Shown: piece after piece, positions 27,948 to 37,057 of the stretch
Numbering within the stretch: position 1 is the stretch's first letter
Layout of the letters: each line of letters opens with the position of its first letter
Source of the DNA: Gemmatimonadetes bacterium T265
GTDB taxonomy: Bacteria > Gemmatimonadota > Gemmatimonadetes > Gemmatimonadales > Gemmatimonadaceae
Direction of reading: 5' to 3'
Length of the DNA: 64,000 nt
NCBI GenBank assembly: GCA_019973575.1
Contig: BPUI01000005.1
Coordinates: 144,827 to 208,826, forward strand
Program-made: the position numbers and the translations under genes
Notes under the pieces: generated by a model
The model's input: only the letters and a program-made list of their open reading frames with translations
Databases searched by the model: none
Told to the model about the DNA's origin: nothing

Positions 27948-28807
27948 CGCTCCACCTGCACGCCTTCCAGCCCGACCTCGGGCGGCTGATGCGGCTGGCC
28001 GCGCGCGAGCGCCTGCTTCCGAACGGCGACGACCCGGGCTACGCGGTGCACGCGGTGCTCGCCGCGACGTTCGGCGACCTCGCGCCGGCGCCGTGGGCGC
28101 TGCTGGCCCCAGGCGAAGGCGGCGGCCCGCGTGGGCGCCTGCTCGCCTACAGCCCGCACCCGCTCGGCGCGCTCCTCGCCCACGCGAGCGCGTACGCGGA
28201 CCCGACGTTCGCCGGCGTACTCGACCTACCTAGCACGGCGTCCAAAGTCATGCCCGACCGCTTCCCGTCGGGCACCCGACTCGGCTTCCGAGCCCGCCTG
28301 CGCCCGGTGTCGCGCCTGGGCAAGCCGCTCGCCGGGCACGCGAGTGCGGCCGAGCGTGGCGCGCGCGGGCAGGAGCGGGACGTGTACCTGGCCCGTGTCG
28401 CCGCCGCCGAGCGGGCGATGGCAGCGTCGGGTGGCACGCCTAACGGGATGCTCCCGGACGCGCCCGACGTGACGGCGGCGACCCCGGTGCCGTCCCGCGC
28501 GGCGTGCTACCTGGAGTGGCTCGATGGTCGCTTGCGGAGTGCGGGCGCCGAGCTTGCGCCCGTGGCTGGCGGCGCGGCCGAGACGTGGGCGGCGCACGTG
28601 GAAGCCTTTCGGTTCACGCGGCTGCTCGCCCGCGACCGCGGCGGCCCGCGCGCGCAGTCGGCGGCGATCGATGGGCCTGACGCGCTGATGACCGGCACGC
28701 TCGTCGTCACCGACCCCGACGCGTTCACCGTGGGGCTGGCGCGCGGCGTGGGGCGGCACCGCGCGTTCGGCTTCGGCATGCTGCTTCTCACGCCGCCGCG
28801 GGACTGA
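27944..28807 (+). CDS. cas6e: CRISPR RNA endonuclease Cas6e (CasE)
   Basis: A 287-residue Cas6e, the endonuclease that cuts the array transcript in each repeat and stays bound to the hairpin. It has two ferredoxin-like halves; the N-terminal part includes GYAVHAVLAATFGDLAPAPW with the conserved histidine, and the C-terminal glycine-rich loop GVGRHRAFGFGMLLL is the family hallmark. The predicted substrate, a repeat with a 7-bp GC stem, lies in the array downstream. It is longer than the E. coli protein (199) because of a middle insertion of about 60 residues. GTG 27944. Confidence 0.93.
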   Translation: MTLHLHAFQPDLGRLMRLAARERLLPNGDDPGYAVHAVLAATFGDLAPAPWALLAPGEGGGPRGRLLAYSPHPLGALLAHASAYADPTFAGVLDLPSTASKVMPDRFPSGTRLGFRARLRPVSRLGKPLAGHASAAERGARGQERDVYLARVAAAERAMAASGGTPNGMLPDAPDVTAATPVPSRAACYLEWLDGRLRSAGAELAPVAGGAAETWAAHVEAFRFTRLLARDRGGPRAQSAAIDGPDALMTGTLVVTDPDAFTVGLARGVGRHRAFGFGMLLLTPPRD

Positions 28808-28815
28808 GCGGCACC

Positions 28816-29811
28816 ATGCTGGCCGGACGCCTCGGACTCGAGACGGCCCGCATGCCGCACGCCGACCGGCACGGGCTGGTGCACCTGGACCGCGGCCAGC
28901 TCTACGTGGCCGACGGGTGCTTGCGTTTCGACGCGGCGGGCAGCCCGACGATCGCCGCCGGCGAGTACACGATCCCGCACCAGGCGGTGTCGCTGCTTCT
29001 GCTGGGCCCGGGCTCGAACGTCAGTCACGACGCACTCCGTCTGCTCGCGCGGCACGGCGTGGGGCTCGCGGCCGTGGGCGAGGACGGCGTACGATGCTAC
29101 ACGGCCCCGCCGCTCATGCCCGACACCTCGGCGCTGGCGCGGCGGCAGGTGGAGTTGTGGCACGACCAGCGGCGGGGGCGCCCGCTCGTGATCCGCCGCA
29201 TGTACGCGCGCCGCCTGGGCGAGATCATGCCGCACCGCGACGTGACGGTGCTGCGCGGGATCGAGGGCGCGCGCGTGAAGGCGTTGTACAAGCGCCTCGC
29301 CGAGAAGCACGGCATCGAGTGGCGCGGCCGGCGCTACGATCGCATGCACCCCGACGCGGCCGACGCGCCCAACCAGGCGATCAATCACGCGGCGAGCGCG
29401 GTCGAAGGCGCCGCCGCGGTTGCGGTGACGGCCACGGCGACGATCCCCCAGCTCGGCTTCATCCACGAGGACTCGGGGCAGGCATTCGTGCTCGACATCG
29501 CGGACCTGTTCCGCGACAGCGTCACCGTGCCGTGCGCCTTCCGGGCGGTGAAGCTCGCGCGCGAGCGCCCCGGGGAATCGGTGGAGCGGCTCGCGCGGAA
29601 GCTCACCGGCGCGGCAATGCGCAAGGAGGGGGTGATCCCGGCGATGATCGATGGCATCAAAGAGCTCTTCGCCGAGCCGGCCGCGCGCGGCAGCTCGGAC
29701 CGCGGCGCCGAGAGCGGGGAGGCGACAGTGACGCCGATCCGCGCGCAGGCGACCACAGCTGACGCGCCCGACGCGACTCCGGATGCCGCTGACGCTGATC
29801 GTGACCCGTGA
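28816..29811 (+). CDS. cas1: Cas1 integrase, type I-E
   Basis: A 331-residue Cas1e, the catalytic integrase for new spacers. The metal ligands are visible: Glu in LRGIEGARVKALYKRLAE (near 141), His in GFIHEDSGQAFVLDIADL (near 216) and the Asp in the same segment. Start ATG 28816, eight bases after cas6e. The last 40 residues after ELFAEPA are a low-complexity Ala/Asp/Thr-rich tail that overlaps the start of cas2 by 29 bp, longer than normal. The core looks intact. Confidence 0.94.
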   Translation: MLAGRLGLETARMPHADRHGLVHLDRGQLYVADGCLRFDAAGSPTIAAGEYTIPHQAVSLLLLGPGSNVSHDALRLLARHGVGLAAVGEDGVRCYTAPPLMPDTSALARRQVELWHDQRRGRPLVIRRMYARRLGEIMPHRDVTVLRGIEGARVKALYKRLAEKHGIEWRGRRYDRMHPDAADAPNQAINHAASAVEGAAAVAVTATATIPQLGFIHEDSGQAFVLDIADLFRDSVTVPCAFRAVKLARERPGESVERLARKLTGAAMRKEGVIPAMIDGIKELFAEPAARGSSDRGAESGEATVTPIRAQATTADAPDATPDAADADRDP

Positions 29812-30121
29812 CGTGGCGGCCCGCTACCGCGGGTTCCTGTCGTCGGTAATGCCGGAGCTCGCTCCCGGGGTCTATGTATCGCCCGATCTGAGCGCAGCGG
29901 TGCGGGAGCGGGTGTGGGCAGTCGTGACCGAATGGTGGGAGCACGCGCCCGGAAGCTCGGTCCTTCTGGCGTACCCGGACCGGGACGCGCCGGGGCGGCT
30001 CGCAGTGCGGACACTCGGGTTACCGCCCGTGGAGCTGGACGTGCTCGATGGATTGCGGGTAGCAGTGCGACGAGCGCCGGAACTGACTCGCGGGCCCGGG
30101 CCAGTGCGGCCGAGCGGGTAG
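29783..30121 (+). CDS. cas2: Cas2, type I-E
   Basis: A 112-residue Cas2e, the structural partner of Cas1 in spacer capture. It opens with PLTLIVTRDVAARYRGFLSS and has the E-type PGVYVSPDLSAAVRERVW and the WW pair (TEWWEH) typical of the CasE-operon Cas2. The C-terminal 25 residues are an extension beyond the fold. ATG 29783 lies inside the cas1 tail in another frame. The stop is only 54 bp from the first CRISPR repeat, so the leader is short or starts inside cas2. Confidence 0.93.
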   Translation: MPLTLIVTRDVAARYRGFLSSVMPELAPGVYVSPDLSAAVRERVWAVVTEWWEHAPGSSVLLAYPDRDAPGRLAVRTLGLPPVELDVLDGLRVAVRRAPELTRGPGPVRPSG

Positions 30122-30175
30122 TCGGGCAGGCAGGAATTCCGTAAGTGTATGACTGCGAGCGTGTTCCAGCGAAGA

Positions 30176-33100
30176 GTCGCCCCCGCGTGCGCGGGGATGG
30201 ACCCTTCTCGGCGAGCGTTTGGTTGTATGCGCCGACGTCGCCCCCGCGTGCGCGGGGATGGACCCGCCTACCTCCTGAACGACCCGCCGTACATCGAGTC
30301 GCCCCCGCGTGCGCGGGGATGGACCCCAGCTCCTCAACAACATCGCGTGGATTGCCGTGTCGCCCCCGCGTGCGCGGGGATGGACCCGCGCCCCGCACCG
30401 GCACGGTGCAGTGGAGCGAGTCGCCCCCGCGTGCGCGGGGATGGACCCCTGCTCCCGCCGCTCGACGCAATCCTGCGCATGTCGCCCCCGCGTGCGCGGG
30501 GATGGACCCCAGTGTTACTACGGCACGGGCGCGGCCGCGCAGTCGCCCCCGCGTGCGCGGGGATGGACCCGCCTGCGCGACCGCGCGCGTCGGCTTGCCG
30601 GCGTCGCCCCCGCGTGCGCGGGGATGGACCCACAAGGACGCCGAGCGCGCGCGCCTCGTCCGCGTCGCCCCCGCGTGCGCGGGGATGGACCCACGGAGCG
30701 TACGGGCGCGCGGAACGAGCGAGTGTCGCCCCCGCGTGCGCGGGGATGGACCCGTGCTGCGGCCGACGAGCTGCGCGACGGCGTAGTCGCCCCCGCGTGC
30801 GCGGGGATGGACCCACCCACGGGCCGCGGTAGTCGTCCCGGCCGCGGTCGCCCCCGCGTGCGCGGGGATGGACCCGACCCAACGCACGTCGCCGGTGAGC
30901 GTGGCGCGTCGCCCCCGCGTGCGCGGGGATGGACCCGTCGAACATGATCGGTAGGGCTGAGAGTGGTGGTCGCCCCCGCGTGCGCGGGGATGGACCCACG
31001 GCGTGTGGACTAATGGTAGGTCGGAGCACGTCGCCCCCGCGTGCGCGGGGATGGACCCCCGAAGCTGTACGCGTGCCGGCCGTCGGCGAAGTCGCCCCCG
31101 CGTGCGCGGGGATGGACCCCACTTCCCTCGTCCGTGTTTGCTGTGACCGATGTCGCCCCCGCGTGCGCGGGGATGGACCCTCGGACTCGCCCAGGCGTTA
31201 GGCCGCGCCGGGGTCGCCCCCGCGTGCGCGGGGATGGACCCGTCGCGTCGTCGCCGTACGCGTTGGCGTCGGCGTCGCCCCCGCGTGCGCGGGGATGGAC
31301 CCTCCCGCGTGTTCATCCCCGGCGAAGGTGCGACGTCGCCCCCGCGTGCGCGGGGATGGACCCCCGTTCGGCGTGCCGGCGGTGCTGCCGCCCGCGTCGC
31401 CCCCGCGTGCGCGGGGATGGACCCCCGTTCGGCGTGCCGGCGGTGCTGCCGCCCGCGTCGCCCCCGCGTGCGCGGGGATGGACCCCGTCCGTTAGGCACG
31501 CAGATTCCCGCGCTCCCGTCGCCCCCGCGTGCGCGGGGATGGACCCCCGCAGGGCGCGGGGTGGGGTCCGATGCAGGTGTCGCCCCCGCGTGCGCGGGGA
31601 TGGACCCGCCAGGTGCGCGAGCTGCGCGTCGACGGTCTGGTCGCCCCCGCGTGCGCGGGGATGGACCCCTGTTCAACGCACAGGACACCTCGGACGGGTC
31701 GTCGCCCCCGCGTGCGCGGGGATGGACCCGCCTTCGTGCGCGGCCAGTGCACGCTCACGGGGTCGCCCCCGCGTGCGCGGGGATGGACCCGTCGTCACGT
31801 TCGAGACGCAGCGGCTGCGCGTGTCGCCCCCGCGTGCGCGGGGATGGACCCGGGATCAGGCGCACGCGGCGCCAGATGCCGTCGTCGCCCCCGCGTGCGC
31901 GGGGATGGACCCGGGTCGTAGTAGCCATGCCGGCTCGCCGCGGCGTCGCCCCCGCGTGCGCGGGGATGGACCCGATCAAGGTCCGCCCACCGCGCGCGGA
32001 TCTCGGTCGCCCCCGCGTGCGCGGGGATGGACCCGCGTCGCACGTCGAGGTCGCAAATGTCACCGTGTCGCCCCCGCGTGCGCGGGGATGGACCCATCTG
32101 AGCGTCGCCAAGTTCACGGACGCCGCGGTCGCCCCCGCGTGCGCGGGGATGGACCCGCGTCTAACTCCCACGACGAATCGCCGTATTCGTCGCCCCCGCG
32201 TGCGCGGGGATGGACCCAAAACGCAGCAACTTCGCTGCGCAACGATTACGTCGCCCCCGCGTGCGCGGGGATGGACCGCACTCACCGGCGGCGACCTCGC
32301 CGCGTTCTCGGTCGCCCCCGCGTGCGCGGGGATGGACCCGCGCGCGCCTCCTCCTCATCCATCCACCCGGCGTCGCCCCCGCGTGCGCGGGGATGGACCC
32401 GCGCGCGCCTCCTCCTCATCCATCCACCCGGCGTCGCCCCCGCGTGCGCGGGGATGGACCCGCCGGGGCATCTCGTGAGCGCCCGCCGTCGCCGTCGCCC
32501 CCGCGTGCGCGGGGATGGACCCGTGACTAACGCGGCGGACACGATCGCCCGCTTGTCGCCCCCGCGTGCGCGGGGATGGACCCGCGCGGGACAGCTGCAG
32601 GTCGACCCGGCAGAGGTCGCCCCCGCGTGCGCGGGGATGGACCCCGATACCACCACTGCGGGTCGGCCGTCGCGCAGTCGCCCCCGCGTGCGCGGGGATG
32701 GACCCGGCTCGGACCGTATCGACCGCGGTGACTACGTGTCGCCCCCGCGTGCGCGGGGATGGACCCGCGGGAGAGACCGCGTGAGCGGCGCGCACATCGT
32801 CGCCCCCGCGTGCGCGGGGATGGACCCGCGTAGCCGGGCTTCGTGAAGTCGAGCGCGGCGTCGCCCCCGCGTGCGCGGGGATGGACCCGCGGCGTAGGCG
32901 CGGCGGATGTCGTCGGGGGTGTCGCCCCCGCGTGCGCGGGGATGGACCCTCCGGAAGCGCGTCATGGAGAACCCGACCGGGGTCGCCCCCGCGTGCGCGG
33001 GGATGGACCCCGCCCGATGATCCGCCTCGCCTTCCTCGCCGCGTCGCCCCCGCGTGCGCGGGGATGGACCGCGCACGCGGAAACCGGACGCGACGGAACT

Positions 33101-34048
33101 AACGTCGCCCCCGCGTGCGCGGGGATGGACCCTCGGCATTTGATCGACCGCCTGGTCTACGGACGTCGCCCCCGCGTGCGCGGGGATGGACCCTCGGGGG
33201 CGTGTGGGCTGTAGATCTCGAGCATGTCGCCCCCGCGTGCGCGGGGATGGACCCGCGGAGGTCGCGTGCTACCTCCGCGACGACGGGTCGCCCCCGCGTG
33301 CGCGGGGATGGACCCTCCGCAACGCGCGCGAGCAGGAAGGTGACGTCGTCGCCCCCGCGTGCGCGGGGATGGACCCGCGAGCGAGATCAGCGGCAAGCAG
33401 CAGACGCGGTCGCCCCCGCGTGCGCGGGGATGGACCCTGCTCGAGGACACCGTCACCGACGCGGGCGTCGTCGCCCCCGCGTGCGCGGGGATGGACCCGC
33501 GGACCCGACGCGGGGGAGTCCCGGGACCGTGTCGCCCCCGCGTGCGCGGGGATGGACCCTGAACGCCGTGCTCGCTGAGCAGGGCACACGCGTCGCCCCC
33601 GCGTGCGCGGGGATGGACCCGCCTTCGACGCCGCGTTGCCCTTCGTCACGAAGTCGCCCCCGCGTGCGCGGGGATGGACCCCGCTGCCGAGCCACGGGCA
33701 TCAACTCGGCGACGCCGCCCCCGCGTGCGCGGGGATGGACCCGCGTCGCACCAGAAGTCGCCGGCCGTGCCCCCGTCGCCCCCGCGTGCGCGGGGATGGA
33801 CCCAGCTTGGATGCGTACGCGTCGTCCGTCGCGTAGTCGCCCCCGCGTGCGCGGGGATGGACCCACGCGCTCGCCGCCGCGCTGCAGCGCGAGATCGTCG
33901 CCCCCGCGTGCGCGGGGATGGACCCTCCACGGGCCAGAACGAGGTCACCGGGTACACGTCGCCCCCGCGTGCGCGGGGATGGACCCGGAAAGGTTGTACA
34001 ATGGATCGCGGACGAACGCGTCGCCCCCGCGTGCGCGGGGATGACTCC
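30176..34048 (+). CRISPR. Type I-E CRISPR array, 64 repeats and 63 spacers
   Basis: Repeats of 29 bp recur at a period of 61 bp from 30176 to 34020; I checked each start by position. Spacers are 32 bp except the last, which is 33 bp. The repeat holds a 7-bp stem (CCCCGCG / CGCGGGG) with a TG loop, fitting Cas6e processing. Variants: last base G at repeats 35 (32250) and 48 (33043), T to C at base 2 in repeat 59 (33714), and a corrupted 3' end in repeat 64. Two neighbouring spacer pairs are identical (31364/31425 and 32340/32401). Low decay at the cas2 side and decay at the far end place the leader next to cas2. Confidence 0.98.
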
Positions 34049-34079
34049 CGGATTGTCTGATAGGCTAACCTATCGGCGC

Positions 34080-34108
34080 GTCGCCCCCACGTGAACGAGG
34101 GTACACCA
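34080..34108 (+). repeat. Decayed 65th CRISPR repeat
   Basis: Starting 60 bp after repeat 64, this segment keeps GTCGCCCCC and CGTG but has several substitutions in the right arm. Its spacing and match to the repeat show that it is a dead terminal repeat. The intervening 31 bp would be the oldest spacer. Confidence 0.75.
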
Positions 34109-34477
34109 CGATTCGCGGCAGTCGCCCGGGAACGCCGGGGCGGTTCACTTTCGCGTCGGCGGTTAGACGTGCGCGCGTCGGCATATCCGAAATCTTCAGC
34201 CCATTTCGGACAACGCGAGCGAACCTCGGAACGAGCGGACGCAGCCGGCGACGTGCGTTAGGCATGGGTCGAATTTGCAATCAACCTACAGGAGGACGAG
34301 TCCGCGCTAGAGGCGCCCGCTTTCGCAACGCCGTGTCCGCGAACTCATTTCACAACCTCGGGCTTCGCTCTCGGGTGCCGCGTCCCAGAAACCTCCGGAA
34401 CGGCGGCGATCACGCCTACCCGTCGTCGGGTCGCCCCGCACGCGCCGGCCGACGCGCAGGCGCGTCGGCCGCGGGGC
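34109..34477. other. Intergenic region between CRISPR array and hydrolase gene
   Basis: 369 bp without a gene I can support. It contains an inverted repeat TCCGAAAT / ATTTCGGA (34186-34210), one GTTAGGC motif (34256), and a hairpin at 34447 described separately. The strand-opposed array and hydrolase genes converge here, so termination signals for both would be expected. Confidence 0.5.
34447..34470 (-). terminator. Hairpin after the MBL-fold hydrolase
   Basis: A perfect 10-bp stem (GGCCGACGCG / CGCGTCGGCC) with a 4-base loop starts seven bases after the stop codon of the minus-strand hydrolase gene. It has no T-run but is well placed as a terminator. Confidence 0.5.
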
Positions 34478-35371
34478 TCACTCGATCCGCGCCACGCCGT
34501 GCCCCGGCTTGGGGAACCGGACGAACACCGCCGGGTCGTGGCCCGGCACGATGCGCCGCGGGTCGCCCGCGAGCCGCGCCATGCGCGCCTGGGCCGCGAG
34601 GTTCGACGCCGAGTCGAGCGTCTGCGCGATCGGCCGGTGCGCCTCGAGGTTCTCGTACAGATAGGCGTTGTCCGACGCGAGCACGACCGTCCCGTGCAGG
34701 GTCGCCACGCCCACGTACTGCGACGCGTACGTGTGCCGCCCGCCCGTGTACGCCACGATCCCGGGCAGCACGGGCATGCTGTCACCCTCGAGCAGCGTGA
34801 CCCGGCCCGCCGCGCGCAGCTGCGCGAGCATCGCCGCGTCGACCGCGTCGATGGCCGGATCGCGCGCGCGCCCGGCCGCGTCGACGTGGTGGTCGTACTC
34901 GGCCCGCTGGATCCAGACGCGCGCGTGCGGGAACAGGTCGGCGCCGTCGAGGTGGTCCCAGTGCACGTGGGAGACGATCAGGTCGGTCACGTCCGCCGGC
35001 CGCACGCCGAGGGCGGCGAGCGCGACGTCCGGGCGCCGGTAGTCGGCGGGGTGCCACCGGCCGACGAACGCGTCGCGGTAGAAGCCGGCGTCGAGCAGCA
35101 CGGTCCGGCGGCGGCCGTCCGGACCCGGCTCTCGGACGAGCCAGACCATCAGCGCGATGTCGATGCGCCGCGTCGTGTCGGCGCCGGCCACGAGCGCGGC
35201 GACGGGGAAATCGCGGAGCGTCCCGTAGCGGACCGCGTAGATCTCGACCGGAAGCGGCGCCCCCGCCGTGTCTGCCCGGGGCGCACGCGGCCGCGCGGCC
35301 GCCCCGGTGATACAGCCGACCGTGCACAGGAGCGCGGCCACGAGGGCGGCGCCGATTTGTTGGCGGAACAT
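34478..35371 (-). CDS. Exported metallo-beta-lactamase-fold hydrolase (lactonase-like)
   Basis: A 297-residue metallo-beta-lactamase-fold protein. The zinc motif is SHVHWDHLDGAD (HxHxDH), with further ligands in GGRHTYASQ, the aspartate in VLASDNAYLYEN and the histidine in VPGHDP, as in N-acyl homoserine lactonases. The first 24 residues (MFRQQIGAALVAALLCTVGC) form a signal peptide with a lipobox-like TVGC, so it is probably an exported lipoprotein. The ATG at 35371 is chosen because an AAGGAG site precedes it by seven bases. It stands alone, with the hairpin above downstream. Substrate is not known; lactonase is one option. Confidence 0.85.
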   Translation of the reverse strand: MFRQQIGAALVAALLCTVGCITGAAARPRAPRADTAGAPLPVEIYAVRYGTLRDFPVAALVAGADTTRRIDIALMVWLVREPGPDGRRRTVLLDAGFYRDAFVGRWHPADYRRPDVALAALGVRPADVTDLIVSHVHWDHLDGADLFPHARVWIQRAEYDHHVDAAGRARDPAIDAVDAAMLAQLRAAGRVTLLEGDSMPVLPGIVAYTGGRHTYASQYVGVATLHGTVVLASDNAYLYENLEAHRPIAQTLDSASNLAAQARMARLAGDPRRIVPGHDPAVFVRFPKPGHGVARIE

Positions 35372-35806
35372 GGCCCGTCTCCTTCCAATCGCTCCAATCG
35401 CGGCGACGCGCACTCACCAGGGCGCGGGTCCGCGGCGCCGGCGGAAGATAGGCCGCCGTCACCGGACGGCGATCCCGGCGTCGCGCATCAGGGCGCGTAC
35501 CAGACCCTCCGAGGTCACGACGGCCTCTCCGGCTCTCGTCGACACCGGAGCTGAGGTCGGACGTGGATGACGTCGCACGTTGGCTCGTCGCGGACGGCGC
35601 GATGCGGTCCGGGAAACTGACCATCCGCTCCAGCCTATCGGGCGTCTCGTGACGCAAGACGCCCGTCGTCCACGGCAACGGGCGCGCCCGACTAGCGCCC
35701 GCGACGCGCACGTGGTAGGCGTTCTCCAGGCGGCACGACTGGACAACGGCGTCGTGGCGCCGCTCTCGCCGACGATCGCTGACCTCGGTACCGACGCAGG
35801 CGCAGC
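35372..35806. other. Intergenic region upstream of LytS-type kinase operon
   Basis: 435 bp between divergent genes. A minus-strand open frame around 35459-35746 ends in a protein-like stretch (EGLVRALMRDAGIAVR), which could be the decayed tail of a gene, but the remainder is not protein-like. No promoter is clear by eye. Confidence 0.4.
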
Positions 35807-37057
35807 ATGCAGCAGAAGCGGAACGAGACAGCAGGAGAGGGACTCAGGTCGCGCCCCCCGAACGGCTCAGATGTCAGCCGATCGCCCGCCGCCTCGCTGC
35901 TTGGCGTGCGCGAAACCCGTGTGCTGCTCCTCGGCTGGACGCTGGTCTACGGCTTCGGCTCGTGGCTCCTCGAGTACGTGTATGCGAGCGTTGGGGCGGC
36001 CCGCCCGACGAGCGTCGCCACCGGCAGCAAGAACGTCATCTACGCCCTGGTCTGGGCGCCGCTCCTTGCCGCCGCGGTCGCGCTGACGGATTGGTGGCCC
36101 GTCCGATCGGCGACGGACGGGCCGCGGCTCCTGCTGCACGGGGCCGCAATCGTCGCCGCACCCTTCGCGTGGGGGACGGCGGCCTACTACCTGTGCCTGA
36201 CGTTCGTTCCCGGGTGGGCGCCCTGGGGCGTGTGGCGCACGTACCTGAAGACGGCGAACGGCGTGCTGTACGTGTACGTCGTCGTCGTCGGCATCTGCCA
36301 CGTCGCGCACTGGATCCGCGCGAACCGCACGCGTGAGGTGGCGGCCCTGCGCGCCGCCGAGGCGGCGACGCGCGCCCAGTTGCAGGTGCTATCGCTGGAG
36401 TTGCAGCCGCACTTCCTGTTGAACGCGCTCAACGCCGTCTCCGCGCTGATCTACGACGACGGGGATCGCGCGGTCGAGGCGCTCCGGGGACTGCGCGCCA
36501 TGCTCGACCAGTCGGTGCGGTCCGCGAGCGTGGCGGAAGTCGCGCTCGCCGACGAGGTCGCCTCACTGGCCACCTACACGCGGGTGCAGGAGCTGCGGTT
36601 CGGCGACCGGCTCGCGCTCACCTGGCGCGTCGCACCGGGCGTCGAACACGCCGCGCTCCCGCCATTCCTGCTGCAGCCGCTCGTCGAGAACGCGATCAAG
36701 TTCAGCGTCGAGGCGCTGCCCGGACGCCATGAGGTCTCGGTCGAGGCGACGCGCACCGGCGGCGACCTCGTGCTGCGCGTGAGCGACGACGGCGTCGGCG
36801 TGCAGGCCGCTCGCGGCGCTCCCCCTTATGGCACTCCCGCGCGCGGCTTCGGGCACGGGCTGCGGAACGCGCGCGCGCGCCTCCAGCAGACGTACGGCGC
36901 ACGGCATCGGCTCACCCTGACGGCCGGCCCGTCCGGGCGCGGGACGGTGGTCGAGGCGCGGATCCCGTTCCGCATCGCCGGTGCAACGCCGATGGCGCTG
37001 ACGTGGGCGGAGGTCGCGCCGCACGCGGCGGGGGTCGCGCCCGCGGGGTCAGCGTGA
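35807..37057 (+). CDS. LytS/YehU-type sensor histidine kinase
   Basis: A 416-residue membrane histidine kinase. About four membrane segments occupy residues 38 to 172. A coiled segment (REVAALRAAEAATRAQLQ) leads to the His_kinase domain with the phosphoacceptor His202 in LELQPHFLLNALNAV. The ATP-binding domain has the N-box PLVENAIKFS (Asn295), the DDGVG box near 327 and GHGLRNARARLQ. The family normally works with a LytTR response regulator; none is found in this window, so the partner is elsewhere. It is first gene of an operon with an LpxH-like gene and a defective kinase paralogue, joined by 4-bp overlaps. Confidence 0.9.
   Translation: MQQKRNETAGEGLRSRPPNGSDVSRSPAASLLGVRETRVLLLGWTLVYGFGSWLLEYVYASVGAARPTSVATGSKNVIYALVWAPLLAAAVALTDWWPVRSATDGPRLLLHGAAIVAAPFAWGTAAYYLCLTFVPGWAPWGVWRTYLKTANGVLYVYVVVVGICHVAHWIRANRTREVAALRAAEAATRAQLQVLSLELQPHFLLNALNAVSALIYDDGDRAVEALRGLRAMLDQSVRSASVAEVALADEVASLATYTRVQELRFGDRLALTWRVAPGVEHAALPPFLLQPLVENAIKFSVEALPGRHEVSVEATRTGGDLVLRVSDDGVGVQAARGAPPYGTPARGFGHGLRNARARLQQTYGARHRLTLTAGPSGRGTVVEARIPFRIAGATPMALTWAEVAPHAAGVAPAGSA

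Noticed and set aside
29385..33200. Long open frames on both strands through the CRISPR array
   Set aside because: They only translate the 29-bp repeat again and again (RGWT, SPRTRG, CAGMDP phrases). A 61-bp period shifts frame each unit and returns after three, which keeps frames open by chance.
30176..34048. Self-targeting spacers against genes in this window
   Set aside because: I scanned the spacers by eye against the injection-system and cas genes and saw no full match. A proper search is still needed to exclude it.
35459..35746. Possible minus-strand 95-codon gene upstream of the LytS-type kinase
   Set aside because: Only the last 16 residues look protein-like; no ribosome site and no family. 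Mentioned as a possible gene remnant only.
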